Below are positions 16,442-25,159 of a stretch of DNA of 47,451 nt, one piece after another. The number at the start of each line of letters is the position of its first letter. Positions within the stretch are counted from its first letter, which is position 1. The stretch is taken from positions 1 through 47,451 of the forward strand of contig JAZQGX010000178.1 of assembly GCA_045540275.1 (NCBI GenBank), read 5' to 3'. The translations under genes were made by a program, and so were the position numbers. The notes under the pieces were generated by a model. It made no database searches and was not told the DNA's origin. It saw only the letters and a program-made list of their open reading frames with translations. This DNA comes from RGIG8368 sp045540275 (GTDB lineage Bacteria > Verrucomicrobiota > Kiritimatiellia > RFP12 > UBA1067).

Positions 16442-16526
16442 GCCAGAGTGGTGAAATGGCAGACACACGGGACTTAAAATCCCGAGTCGGGAAACCGACG
16501 TGAGGGTTCGAGTCCCTCCTCTGGCA
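16442..16526 (+). tRNA. tRNA-Leu (UAA)
   Basis: This class II tRNA of 85 nt has acceptor GCCAGAG/CTCTGGC plus discriminator A, and anticodon stem CGGGA/TCCCG with loop CTTAAAA (anticodon TAA). Its long variable arm reads AGTCGGGAAACCGACGT with a GTCGG/CCGAC stem, and the T arm is GAGGG/CCCTC around TTCGAGT. The 3' CCA is not encoded, unlike in the tRNA-Phe of this window. It stands alone, followed by a T-run. Confidence 0.97.
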
Positions 16527-16590
16527 CTCTCGTTTTTTTATCTGCTTTTAGCGGCTGTCGTGTTGGACATAAGTTCCGCTGGCAAACCAT

Positions 16591-17541
16591 TCAATACAAG
16601 CGTTTTGCCGTAAAACTCTCCAACAGCGCCTCGCCCTTTTCGTCATCGAGAATGTAAAGCGCAGTCGATAAGCCATCCGCTACCATCGCGTTATCTGCTT
16701 TTACCGAGCAGGCGCGCCCCAACGCGGGACGACCGCTGCGCGGGTCGATGATATGACCGTAGCGTTTGCCGTCAATAATCCTGAAGCGTTCATAATCGGC
16801 GGAGGTTGCCACCGCCTCGCCCGACGACAATCGAACGGTTTTTGCCACAGCACGAGGCGAATGGGGATCGCGCACGCCGATCACCCAGCCATCGCAATCG
16901 GAATGGGGATTTCCGCTCACCCGGATGTTTCCGCCGAGGTCAATCAGAAATATTTCAAATCCGGCCTGCTTCACCGCATCAAATGCGACATCGACGGCAT
17001 ACCCCTTGGCAATCGCTCCCAGGTCAAGCGCCATGCCTTTTTTTGCGAGCAAACACCCATTTCCGTCGAACTTGATATCCCGGCAATCGGTCAAAGCCGT
17101 CGCTTTTGCGATCTCATCGTCGCCGGGCACACCCTTGCGATTTGAACCGAGAAACCCCCAAAGGCGCAAAACCGGGGCGAGAAGCGGATTGAACGCCCCC
17201 TCGCTCCGGCGATGCATCTCGAGGGCACATTCAAGCACCGTACGGAAATGATCAGGCACCGGCACCGCCGCGTCGCCACCAGCTGCCTGATTGACCGATG
17301 AAACGACACTGCCCGCATCCCACACCGAAAAGATACGCTCCTGTTCGGCGAATATCCTCTGGCAAACCGCTTTGACCGATTCCGCTTCAGCGCGGGTGGG
17401 GCACTGCACCGCGGCAATCGTCCCCATCACCGTCCATTGCAGTCGCACGGTAGGAGATGAGCGTCCGCATCCCGCGATGCACAATGCGAGGATGAACGGA
17501 CACAACCAAAAGCGAATCACCGATTTTACCGATTTACGCAT
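16591..17541 (-). CDS. apbE: FAD:protein FMN transferase lipoprotein
   Basis: This 316-residue lipoprotein has a signal peptide ending in the lipobox IAGC (Cys25). ApbE attaches FMN covalently to a Thr or Ser of target flavoproteins, such as RnfG/RnfD or NqrB/NqrC, outside the membrane. Family motifs: VMGTIAAVQ near residue 38, DLGAIAKGYAVD (about 174-185), IDLGGNIRVSG, YGHIIDPRSGRP, and ADGLSTALYIL whose Asp helps bind Mg. Its start lies 16 nt inside the lpxC-like gene, so it is the last gene of the run from galE. No Rnf or Nqr genes are in the window. Confidence 0.93.
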   Translation of the reverse strand: MRKSVKSVIRFWLCPFILALCIAGCGRSSPTVRLQWTVMGTIAAVQCPTRAEAESVKAVCQRIFAEQERIFSVWDAGSVVSSVNQAAGGDAAVPVPDHFRTVLECALEMHRRSEGAFNPLLAPVLRLWGFLGSNRKGVPGDDEIAKATALTDCRDIKFDGNGCLLAKKGMALDLGAIAKGYAVDVAFDAVKQAGFEIFLIDLGGNIRVSGNPHSDCDGWVIGVRDPHSPRAVAKTVRLSSGEAVATSADYERFRIIDGKRYGHIIDPRSGRPALGRACSVKADNAMVADGLSTALYILDDEKGEALLESFTAKRLY

Positions 17542-18557
17542 TCAAGTAGGCCCTGCTTGTAAAGCATGGTCACCGCTCTGACATCGATGGTGTGCCCCGC
17601 ACGGTAGGAAACCACGGTTCCGACAAAACGGCCGATATCGATCAACGCGATGGCGGCCAGCAAATCCAACGTCGCACGATGCCAAACCGGTTCCAGTGCT
17701 TTTTTGCCGTCATCCTGCACAAAACGCGGCGAGCCGTACCATTTATTTCGTCCGTGAATGAGAATATTGTCGGTGGTGTAGCCGAGATTGCGCATATCGG
17801 CGGTCAGCTTGCCGATCGTCCGAAACATCATCATCTGCTGAAAGGTAGCGTTGGTACGGGCGAAGGCGCCGTAACGAAAAGTCTCGGGAGTCACATCGAA
17901 GAGGATGCGCTGTTTCCCGACGATCGACTTGAAATCTATTGCGCAGTCGATACGCAATTTCTTCTGGCCGGGTTCCGCCGGAAGGAATGTGAGAAAATCT
18001 CCGCGGTCGCCGCCGAATGTCACCGGCTCTTTAACCGTCACATAGCGCGCGGGCTCGTCCAATTCGCGAACACCCGCCGCATCGAACGCCTCGACCAGAT
18101 CCATGCTGCTGCGGTTGAACAGCGGCGGATCTCCGCTGTTGGTCGAAATTCGGACATTGTCAATTCCCATGCCGAGCCGCAACGCGACGATATGCTCAAC
18201 CATCCGGAGATAATTATGAGGATTGCCGCTGCGAAGAACGATGTTGCGCGCAGATGTCCATACATTGCGGATGCTCACGCCGATGTCGAGTTGCTCGGGC
18301 TGATCGGTGCGCTCAATCCACCAGCCGTAATCTTCGCACGGAGAAAACTCCAGCGTGCGCAGCGCCTTTCCGCAAAACGTTCCGCTTCCGGTTACGGCGC
18401 GACTTCCGTTCAAAGTGGTACGACGATCAGAATAACCGGTAGCCCCTTCGCACAATTTCGTCTCGTCGATCTCCTGCACGGAAAATGCGTCAGACGCCTT
18501 GCGAACCGATTCGGTTTCTCCGAAAATAATCTTTCCTATTGGATATACATTGTCCAT
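17526..18557 (-). CDS. lpxC: LpxC-like UDP-3-O-acyl-N-acetylglucosamine deacetylase
   Basis: This 343-residue protein is related to LpxC, the zinc enzyme for the committed step of lipid A synthesis. Recognisable parts: TLNGSRAVTGSGTFCGKALRTLEF near the N-terminus, MVEHIVALRLGMGIDNVRI with the catalytic Glu and first zinc His, the Phe-rich middle domain, and WHRATLDLLAAIALID...SYRAGH near the C-terminus. In E. coli the second zinc site is His-x3-Asp; here it reads His-x4-Asp, so activity or alignment is uncertain. It is also longer than the usual 300-310 residues. The start is ATG 18557 with GAGG 6 nt upstream. An LPS-type outer membrane is implied if it is functional. Confidence 0.78.
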   Translation of the reverse strand: MDNVYPIGKIIFGETESVRKASDAFSVQEIDETKLCEGATGYSDRRTTLNGSRAVTGSGTFCGKALRTLEFSPCEDYGWWIERTDQPEQLDIGVSIRNVWTSARNIVLRSGNPHNYLRMVEHIVALRLGMGIDNVRISTNSGDPPLFNRSSMDLVEAFDAAGVRELDEPARYVTVKEPVTFGGDRGDFLTFLPAEPGQKKLRIDCAIDFKSIVGKQRILFDVTPETFRYGAFARTNATFQQMMMFRTIGKLTADMRNLGYTTDNILIHGRNKWYGSPRFVQDDGKKALEPVWHRATLDLLAAIALIDIGRFVGTVVSYRAGHTIDVRAVTMLYKQGLLECVNR

Positions 18558-18588
18558 TTTCAACCTCGCTTCAAGACATCATACCATG

Positions 18589-19461
18589 TTATTCCACATT
18601 CTGCACCTGTTCGCGGATGGTTTCCAGCATCGCCTTGAACTCGATGACATCGGAGGCGATCAGAATGTCATTGGCCTTCGATCCGGTGGTATTGATTTCC
18701 CTCATCATCTCCTGACAGAGAAAGTCCAATTTTCTGCCACACGCCTCGTTGCTGTTCAACAGCTGCCCGAACTGTGCAAAATGGCTCGCAAGTCTCGTAA
18801 GCTCCTCGCTGACATCGCAACGATCGGCAAATAGCGCTATCTCACGCGCAATCGACGCCGGCTCGACCCCATCGGGAGCAATTGCCCACTCTCCCAATCT
18901 CTGCTTCATCGCTTCCGCATGACGCCGGGGCACCTCAGGCGCCTTGCGGCAGATAGACTCGCGCAGTGCCTTAAGCTGCTCCAGTCGCGAAGTCAAATCG
19001 GCGGCCAGCGCCACGCCCTCTTTTTCGCGCATAGCACTAAGCCCGCAAAGCGCCGCTTGCAGCGCCTCCATCACCACCGGCAGCAGATCCGGATCCGATG
19101 AACCTCTTGCGGGAGCCGTCGCGATGTTCTGAAAAGCGAGCAGATGCGACGCCTTCAAATCGTCTTCAAGCCCCAAATCGATCGCGGCGTTGCGAAACGC
19201 AGCAAGATGTTCGGACAGTAGCGAAACATCGATATCCGAAGCGCCCTGACGCTTTTTTACAATTACAATTCCCATAATGTTGCCGCGGGAGACGACACGG
19301 CGAACCGCCTCGCAAAACTGCGACTCGGCATAAAACAGCTCTCGCGGCAGCGTCACGGAACAAGAGAACTGCTTGCGGTTGACGCTTGAAATCTCAACCG
19401 TCGCCTGCCACCGCTCATTGCAGGCTTCGCCCATTCCATATCCGGTCATGCTCTTAATCAT
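18589..19461 (-). CDS. yicC: YicC-family endoribonuclease
   Basis: This 290-residue protein opens with the family hallmark IKSMTGYG, followed by ISSVNRKQFSC and SRGNIMGIVIVKK in the N-terminal domain. It ends with the highly conserved C-terminal block: RKLDFLCQEMMREINTTGSKA and an EFKAMLETIREQVQNVE tail. YicC proteins are now described as endoribonucleases acting on small RNAs. The stop of the acyltransferase gene lies 8 nt inside this gene, and the lpxC-like gene follows after 31 nt. Confidence 0.93.
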   Translation of the reverse strand: MIKSMTGYGMGEACNERWQATVEISSVNRKQFSCSVTLPRELFYAESQFCEAVRRVVSRGNIMGIVIVKKRQGASDIDVSLLSEHLAAFRNAAIDLGLEDDLKASHLLAFQNIATAPARGSSDPDLLPVVMEALQAALCGLSAMREKEGVALAADLTSRLEQLKALRESICRKAPEVPRRHAEAMKQRLGEWAIAPDGVEPASIAREIALFADRCDVSEELTRLASHFAQFGQLLNSNEACGRKLDFLCQEMMREINTTGSKANDILIASDVIEFKAMLETIREQVQNVE

Positions 19462-20299
19462 CGTTTGATCCCTTTTCCTCGACCGGAAGATTCCACTCTT
19501 TGAGTTTACCTGCTATGAATGCGACCGACTGACGATTTAATTCTTTCGCCCCAAGCGATGCTGGCAGAACGGATCCGCAGGAGAAACGCAGCTGGCAGGA
19601 AGTGTCAACCGCACCGAAATCCTGCAGAATCCCCGGTTTTCCGCGCCCCAGAAATCCGGTGCTGCAGGCGATGGGAATCACAGGAACACCCGTCTTTTCC
19701 GCCAGCTTTCCGCCGAGGCTGCTGAACTTGTACGTCTTGAAAACGGAAGAACGGGTACCCTGAGGAAAAATCAGGACGCTCATGCCGGCGGCCAGTCGTT
19801 TTGCCCCCTCTTCCATCACGATTTTAAGGTCTTCGCGAGGATTGGTTCTGGTCACCGCAATTGCTCCGACCCTTCTGATCGCCGCCCCGACAAAAGGCAT
19901 CTCGGCGAGCGACTTTTTCAAAATTATTGAGATATTACCGAAGGGATTGAGCAGCGGGGGCAAAGCCATTGTCTCCAGCGTGCTCATGTGATTGCAGACA
20001 TATATCGCAGGACCGGGATTGGCGATACGGTTGGCGAAGCCCTCGATGATGACGGGGGTGCCGAGACTTTCCGGCACCGAAAGCGAACGCCAGGTAGCTT
20101 TTGACCAGACATCATGGTTGAACAATCCGAAAACATGCTTTGCCGAACAGGAGCTGACCATTCTCATGATACAGCAAAAATAACGAAACGAAAGCCACGA
20201 ACCGTTCTTTACCGGTTTTTTGCGTAAACGCTTCTCCGGGGTGCGGTAGGAGCCGTCCTTGAGAAAGGTTTCGAGAAATTCCTTGTACGGTGTAATCAT
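19454..20299 (-). CDS. PlsC-like 1-acylglycerol-3-phosphate acyltransferase with altered motifs
   Basis: This 281-residue protein has the lysophospholipid acyltransferase fold that adds the second acyl chain to lysophosphatidic acid. The catalytic block reads NHMSTLE (His104, with Glu109 where Asp is usual) and the substrate block reads FPQGTRS (Gln180 where Glu is usual). Other conserved parts are present: KKSLAEMPFVGAAIRRVGAIAVTR and a VPVIPIACSTGF strand. Residues 1-85 are a family-specific extension with a hydrophobic helix (about 38-60). The change at both motifs may mean a different acyl acceptor or an atypical subfamily. GAGGG precedes the ATG at 20299. Confidence 0.83.
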   Translation of the reverse strand: MITPYKEFLETFLKDGSYRTPEKRLRKKPVKNGSWLSFRYFCCIMRMVSSCSAKHVFGLFNHDVWSKATWRSLSVPESLGTPVIIEGFANRIANPGPAIYVCNHMSTLETMALPPLLNPFGNISIILKKSLAEMPFVGAAIRRVGAIAVTRTNPREDLKIVMEEGAKRLAAGMSVLIFPQGTRSSVFKTYKFSSLGGKLAEKTGVPVIPIACSTGFLGRGKPGILQDFGAVDTSCQLRFSCGSVLPASLGAKELNRQSVAFIAGKLKEWNLPVEEKGSNDD

Positions 20300-20318
20300 A
20301 GATTCCCTCTTTCTTAAA

Positions 20319-20909
20319 TCATCGCATTTTTAGCGCCTGCCGCAACAGTTCTTCCGGAGTTGCGTCGGTGGAAAGTTCTTCCAGCGCAAGACGCACCAGA
20401 CGGGTCGCCTCTTCTTCGGAGAAGCCGAGCGAACCAAGGGCGAGAGACGCATCGCGCACAACGCCGCTGCGGTTGCCGCCGGTGTTCTCCGCCACCAGCA
20501 CTTCCATCGGACGAATCTTATCCTTCAATTCTACGACAATCCGTTCCGCCGTCTTTTTACCGATGCCGTGAAGCGATGAGATGCGCTTGACATCACCTTT
20601 GGCGATCGACACGGTCAGGTCGTTTACCGTCATCCCGCTAAGCGCGCCGATGGCGATTTTTGGGCCCACGCCGCCTACCGACACCAGACTTGAAAAAAGT
20701 TCACGCTCTTTAGCGGTAGCAAATCCGTAGAGCGTATAGGAATCTTCCGCGATTTTTTCATATACCAGCAGCGAGCATTCCGCGCCGGTACCGGGCACCG
20801 CGTCGTAGGTGGCAAGCGAAACGGTCAGTTCATACCCGACACCGCCGACGTCAATCACGAGCCGCGAAGGCGACTTCTCAACGAGCTTTCCTCGCAGAAA
20901 TGCAATCAT
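20319..20909 (-). CDS. ruvA: Holliday junction branch migration protein RuvA
   Basis: This 196-residue subunit binds four-way junctions as a tetramer and loads the RuvB motor. It starts with MIAFLRGKL and GGVGYELTVS (domain I, OB fold), then LVSVGGVGPKIAIGALSG and LHGIGKKTAERIVVELKDK, the two helix-hairpin-helix motifs of domain II (about 70-130), and ends with the domain III helices DASLALGSLGFSEEEATRLV that contact RuvB. The start at 20909 has GGAG upstream; the longer frame to 21125 overlaps the previous gene out of frame. ruvB and ruvC are not adjacent. Confidence 0.95.
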   Translation of the reverse strand: MIAFLRGKLVEKSPSRLVIDVGGVGYELTVSLATYDAVPGTGAECSLLVYEKIAEDSYTLYGFATAKERELFSSLVSVGGVGPKIAIGALSGMTVNDLTVSIAKGDVKRISSLHGIGKKTAERIVVELKDKIRPMEVLVAENTGGNRSGVVRDASLALGSLGFSEEEATRLVRLALEELSTDATPEELLRQALKMR

Positions 20910-20923
20910 TCCGACACTCCGGT

Positions 20924-22297
20924 TTAATTCAACATGCTGTGCAGCGGAGCGGGAATGTGTCCGCCGCGGCGAACAAAGCTCTCCGAGCCGTTCGGCGAAA
21001 CAGGCGAAGTGACTTTGCCCGCACCGAAAAGTCCGCCAAAATCGAAATAGTCGCCGACCTTCGCATTGGGAACGGGGATGATGCGCACGCCGGTGGTTTT
21101 GCGCGAAGAGACTCCGATTGCGCACTCGTCCATGATGATACCCGCCACCGTTTCGGCGGTAGTATCTCCCGGAAGCATTATCATATCCAGACCTACCGAG
21201 CAGACCGCCGTCATCGCCTCGAGCTTCTCCAGCGTAAGCGTGCCGTCGGCCATCGCCTTGGAAAGCGCCTGATCTTCCATAATCGGGATGAAAGCTCCAG
21301 AAAGTCCGCCGACCGAAGAAGAGGCGAAGCAGCCGCCCTTCTTGACCGCATCGTTAAGCAGCATAACTGCGGCTGTGGTCCCCGGCGCGCCGATGGAAGA
21401 GACCCCCATCGCCTGATAAATTTCACCGACAGAATCGCCGACCTTCGGGGTCGGGGCCAATGAAAGGTCCACAACTCCAAACGGAACCCCGAGACGGGCT
21501 GCCACTTCGCGGCCAACCAGCTCGCCGGTTCTCGTCACTCGAAACACCGCATGTTTGATTTCCTCGGCAATTTCATCGAGCTTGGCGTCGGGGGTGCCTT
21601 CGAGCAGACGATCGACCGCCCGCTTGACCACGCCCGGACCGCTGACGCCGACGTTGATTACGCACTCGGCCTCTCCCGGTCCGAGCAATGCACCGGCCAT
21701 GAACGGATTGTCCTCCGGCTGGTTGGCAAAGACCACGATCTTTGCGCAGCCGAAACCATCGCAGGAGGCGGTGGCGCGGGAGGTCTCGATGATTTTTTCG
21801 GCGAGCATCAAAACGGCGTCGACATTGATTCCCGCCTTGGTCGAACCGACATTGAAGGAGGCGCAGACCCGTCCCGTCTCTTTGAGCGCAAGCGGGAGCG
21901 ATTCAATGAGCGTTCGCTCTCCGGGGGTCATCCCCTTCTGAACCAGGGCGGAATATCCGCCGAGAAGGTCGATTCCAACTTCGCACGCCGCCTGATCCAG
22001 AGCCTTACAGACCCGAACCGCAGTCTCGACGCCGTGCCCCTCCAGAATCTGGCTGACGGGGGAAACCGCAATGCGCTTATTGACGATCGGCATACCGTAT
22101 TTGGCGCTGATCTCATCGCAGAATGCAACCATGGAACCGGCTTTTTCCACCACCCGGTCGTGTACAGCTTTAACCAACGCATCGGGGTCGGGGTTGGCGC
22201 AAACCAGAAGATTGATTCCCAAGGTTACCGTGCGAACGTCGAGATTCTCCTCGCGAACCATTCTAACTGTGCTTAAAACATCACCTCTAGACAGCAT
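20924..22297 (-). CDS. PFL/UPF0210 family protein (DUF711)
   Basis: This 457-residue cytoplasmic protein of the UPF0210 family has a structure related to pyruvate formate-lyase-like folds but no established reaction. Family blocks: VRMVREENLDVRTVTLGINL at the N-terminus, NKRIAVSPVSQI, GGYSALVQKGMTPGER, SFNVGSTKAGINVDAV, VSGPGVVKRAV and VGLDMIMLPGDT near the C-terminus. The family is usually paired with a small ACT-domain protein, which I do not see here. The start at 22297 has GGAG 5 nt upstream. It lies between the glycosylase-like gene and ruvA in the galE-apbE run. Confidence 0.88.
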   Translation of the reverse strand: MLSRGDVLSTVRMVREENLDVRTVTLGINLLVCANPDPDALVKAVHDRVVEKAGSMVAFCDEISAKYGMPIVNKRIAVSPVSQILEGHGVETAVRVCKALDQAACEVGIDLLGGYSALVQKGMTPGERTLIESLPLALKETGRVCASFNVGSTKAGINVDAVLMLAEKIIETSRATASCDGFGCAKIVVFANQPEDNPFMAGALLGPGEAECVINVGVSGPGVVKRAVDRLLEGTPDAKLDEIAEEIKHAVFRVTRTGELVGREVAARLGVPFGVVDLSLAPTPKVGDSVGEIYQAMGVSSIGAPGTTAAVMLLNDAVKKGGCFASSSVGGLSGAFIPIMEDQALSKAMADGTLTLEKLEAMTAVCSVGLDMIMLPGDTTAETVAGIIMDECAIGVSSRKTTGVRIIPVPNAKVGDYFDFGGLFGAGKVTSPVSPNGSESFVRRGGHIPAPLHSMLN

Positions 22298-22316
22298 ATT
22301 CTCTCCTGCTGAATGC

Positions 22317-22958
22317 CTATTTCTTCTTAAAATTGGGCGAACGACCGATCTTTGCAAGTGCCGGCAGCATCGCCTTGTTCCAAATTTCAAGTTTTATGGT
22401 TTTGAGATTGATCTTATCGTCGGCGCACTGCAACTTCACCACCAAACCCAAATCGCGGGAAAGCACCGCCGGCACGCCTCTAACCGAAATCCACTGGCCA
22501 GGGGAAAGCACCGCAGTGTTTTTCCCGAGAACGGCGCGCGCGATTTCTCCGCCGAAGAAGACAACCACTTTGGGTCTGTGCGCCGTAATCCGGTCGAGCA
22601 GTCTTTCAACCGATTTGTCGGCGGCAACCGTCTCGCCCAGCTCCAGCAGCGAAAACAGTTTCCATTCTTGAGACGCCAGCCCCATAGATTGGATCAGCTT
22701 CAGGAACATGGAATACTCTTCACCGGATTCAACCATTGGCTTCATCGAGGCGAAGGCGATTTCAATGCTTTCGCCCGGAGGCGGTTCGCTTTCAACCGGT
22801 GCGGCCGGAACCGGCAGCGTTGACGGCGGCGGCACCGCACTTTTGGAACGGACGAATTCGACGATATCCTGAGACAGCTCAACGGAGAGCCGCCCCAATT
22901 CTTTTTCAAGAATGAGCGTCTCGTTGAGCTGCCCGAGAATATTCTTCCAATCGTCCAC
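22317..22958 (-). CDS. Degenerate uracil-DNA glycosylase-like protein
   Basis: This encodes 213 residues from a GTG start. The C-terminal half follows the order seen in family 4 uracil-DNA glycosylases: WKLFSLLEL, a strand RPKVVVFFGGEIARAVLG, a spacer, then SPGQWISVRGVPAVLSRD. The N-terminal part has a helix and a Pro-rich linker (about 40-65). The active-site GEAPG loop and the four Fe-S cysteines of family 4 enzymes are missing. It may be a non-catalytic or much diverged member; the assignment rests on short motifs judged by eye. It is 12 nt downstream of galE. Confidence 0.5.
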   Translation of the reverse strand: MDDWKNILGQLNETLILEKELGRLSVELSQDIVEFVRSKSAVPPPSTLPVPAAPVESEPPPGESIEIAFASMKPMVESGEEYSMFLKLIQSMGLASQEWKLFSLLELGETVAADKSVERLLDRITAHRPKVVVFFGGEIARAVLGKNTAVLSPGQWISVRGVPAVLSRDLGLVVKLQCADDKINLKTIKLEIWNKAMLPALAKIGRSPNFKKK

Positions 22959-22970
22959 GGCAAAGCGACC

Positions 22971-23990
22971 TTAAGCGCGGAATCCGTTCGGATTCATCGA
23001 TTGCCATCTCCAAAGGTCTTCGCACATCTTTTCAATGCCGAACTGCGCCTTCCATCCCAACTCTTTTTCCGCCTTGGCGGGATCAGCCCAGCACTCCGGA
23101 ACATCTCCGGCGCGGCGCGGCTTGATCACGTAAGGGACCTTGCGCCCCGATGCCTTTTCGAAAGCGGTGATGATTTCAAGCACGCTGGTGCCACGACCGG
23201 TGCCGAGATTGTAAATGGCCAAACCGCAACCGGAGGAAAGCTTCTCGATGGCGCGCACATGGCCCTGTGCCAGATCGACCACATGGATGTAGTCGCGGAT
23301 GCCGGTGCCGTCGCGCGTCGGGTAGTCGTTGCCAAACACCGCCAACTCCTGCAAGCGGCCGATTGCCACCTGCGAAACGTAGGGAAGCAAATTGTTGGGG
23401 ATACCGGCGGGATCCTCGCCGATGCGTCCCGACTCGTGGGCACCGATGGGGTTGAAATAGCGCAGAAGCACGATATTCCAGGAGTTGTCGGCGTTGTGCA
23501 CATCGCGGAACACCTGTTCCATCATCAGCTTGGTCCAACCGTAGGGGTTGGTGGCGCCCGGCGTCGGGAAATCTTCGCGTATCGGCACTGAATCGGGCTG
23601 TCCGTAAACGGTTGCCGACGACGAGAAGACGATGTTTTTACAACCGTGCGCCGCCATTACTTCACAGAGCGCAATGGTGCCGGTGATGTTGTTTCCGTAG
23701 TATTTGAGCGGTTTCTGCACCGATTCTCCGACCGCCTTGAAAGCGGCGAAATGGATTACCGCATCAATTTTGCCCTCTTTCTCGAAAACCGCATTCAGAC
23801 CTTCGCGATCGAGGATGTCGGTCTTGTAAAAAGTCAGATCCCGACCTGTGATTTCGCGAACGCGAACCAGACTTTCCTCGCAGCTGTTGCTGAGATTGTC
23901 CACCACAACGACATCGTGACCGGAATTGAGCAATTCCACGCAAGTATGGCTGCCGATAAAACCAGCTCCGCCGGTAACCAAAATCTTCAT
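22971..23990 (-). CDS. galE: UDP-glucose 4-epimerase
   Basis: This 339-residue short-chain dehydrogenase-type enzyme interconverts UDP-glucose and UDP-galactose with bound NAD. The nucleotide-binding loop VTGGAGFIGSHTCVELL opens the protein, followed by HFAAFKAVGESV, the catalytic Ser in FSSSATVYGQP, and Tyr-x3-Lys in NPYGWTKLMMEQV; the RYFNPIGAHESGRIGE block is specific to GalE. It is the first gene of an eight-gene run ending with apbE. AGGAG lies 9 nt before the ATG, and a promoter is visible upstream. Confidence 0.96.
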   Translation of the reverse strand: MKILVTGGAGFIGSHTCVELLNSGHDVVVVDNLSNSCEESLVRVREITGRDLTFYKTDILDREGLNAVFEKEGKIDAVIHFAAFKAVGESVQKPLKYYGNNITGTIALCEVMAAHGCKNIVFSSSATVYGQPDSVPIREDFPTPGATNPYGWTKLMMEQVFRDVHNADNSWNIVLLRYFNPIGAHESGRIGEDPAGIPNNLLPYVSQVAIGRLQELAVFGNDYPTRDGTGIRDYIHVVDLAQGHVRAIEKLSSGCGLAIYNLGTGRGTSVLEIITAFEKASGRKVPYVIKPRRAGDVPECWADPAKAEKELGWKAQFGIEKMCEDLWRWQSMNPNGFRA

Positions 23991-24027
23991 ATTGACTACT
24001 CCTGTTTTCAGGTTGTTTGAAAATGAT

Positions 24028-24056
24028 ATTATATCCCAATTCGTCTGTTTTTTAAA
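24028..24056 (-). promoter_or_regulatory. Promoter of the galE operon
   Basis: On the minus strand a perfect TATAAT (24033-24028) is preceded 17 nt upstream by TTTAAA (24056-24051), which matches the -35 consensus at four of six positions. The leader would be about 30 nt and holds the AGGAG site of galE. Confidence 0.6.
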
Positions 24057-24191
24057 GAAACTTGTTTATTGTTTTCCAGCGGAAAATCACGAGCCCGGAA
24101 GTGGACAAGTCCCCCCGCATCGTGATAAAGTATCCGCAAAATGCGATGTCGAACGACCCGCATGTTGATTGGCGAAAAACCGAGGAATGAA

Positions 24192-25103
24192 ATGATGACG
24201 GAAGCGACAGAAACAAATGTTTGGTTTATCCCCGGGTGGCTGCGTTCAGATGTGCCGCATGACAACATCATGCTGAGCGTATCAAATGCGTTTCCTGAAG
24301 CCGCGGTTGAATTCAAATCGTGGGATGGAAACAACGTCATCTGGCCGCTGTCCGTCAACGCCGCCGACAAAGAGGCGTGGCGTTTCGCGTTTGAGATCGC
24401 CACCATGCCGCGCGAACGACGCGAAAATCTCATCCTTGTCGGACATTCGCTTGGCGGACGCATTGTCGCGCGCGTTCTGGCGCGGCTGTCCGAACACGGT
24501 CTTCGGGTACGCCGGGCGATCCTGATGGGGGCTGCAATTCCTTTTGACGACCCGGATCTTGCGAAAATGGGGAGGGGGAGCTTCCTGCCGGTTCTTGCCG
24601 TCTGCAATCCTGCGGACTACACTCTTCGCTATGTCTATGCAACTGTCGGCGGCGAAAAAAAGGCGGCATTCGGCGCAAACGGAACCATCGATCCGTGCGA
24701 AAACGTCATTGAATGCGTCACTCCCGCGCATTTGACGGAACAGGTCGATGTTGAAATCGCCTTGACGTCTGTCCCTAAAATCCAGAAAATGATAAAGAAA
24801 ATCGCAAATCATTACGAACTTATTTACATGGCCTACGTCAAACGGCTTCTTCACGGTGAAAAACCGTCGGACAACATCATGGTGCCGCAGGGGTTCCCGT
24901 CGGTGGAAGGCCATGTTTCCGACGATGGCGCATGGTGGGAGATTCTCGAGGAGGAGTTAGGCTGGAAGCTTGAAAAGAATAAGCTGACCGGACATTGCCG
25001 AATCATCGATCCCGAAAAAACGCGCATGGCGTGGGGAGCGGAAACCGAGATGCGGAAATCATTTCGAAAAGTAAAGACTGAACTTGAGCGTGGAAACGAA
25101 TGA
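24192..25103 (+). CDS. Alpha/beta-hydrolase-fold protein
   Basis: This encodes 303 residues without a signal peptide. The nucleophile elbow is NLILVGHSLGGRIVARVLARL (Ser in GHSLG), preceded by a VWFIPGWLRSD strand like the oxyanion-hole loop and followed by RRAILMGAAIPFDD. This is typical of DUF726-like or lipase-like hydrolases. The C-terminal third (about 200-303) contains a long helical, charged region and no second known domain. Substrate unknown. GAGG lies 6 nt before the ATG at 24192; a longer frame to 24141 lacks a ribosome site. Confidence 0.68.
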   Translation: MMTEATETNVWFIPGWLRSDVPHDNIMLSVSNAFPEAAVEFKSWDGNNVIWPLSVNAADKEAWRFAFEIATMPRERRENLILVGHSLGGRIVARVLARLSEHGLRVRRAILMGAAIPFDDPDLAKMGRGSFLPVLAVCNPADYTLRYVYATVGGEKKAAFGANGTIDPCENVIECVTPAHLTEQVDVEIALTSVPKIQKMIKKIANHYELIYMAYVKRLLHGEKPSDNIMVPQGFPSVEGHVSDDGAWWEILEEELGWKLEKNKLTGHCRIIDPEKTRMAWGAETEMRKSFRKVKTELERGNE

Positions 25104-25147
25104 TTGCACGAACTCTGTTTTTACTTTGTTTTAGCGATGAAATGCGA

Positions 25148-25153
25148 TACAAT
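25148..25153 (+). promoter_or_regulatory. -10 box for a leaderless phosphodiesterase mRNA
   Basis: TACAAT lies 6 nt before the ATG at 25160, and no ribosome-binding site fits between them. A message starting at this promoter would be leaderless. I see no convincing -35. Confidence 0.45.
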
Positions 25154-25159
25154 CCAATC

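Noticed and set aside
17592..18638. 348-codon plus-strand frame
   Set aside because: It is antisense to the lpxC-like gene and has no family features.
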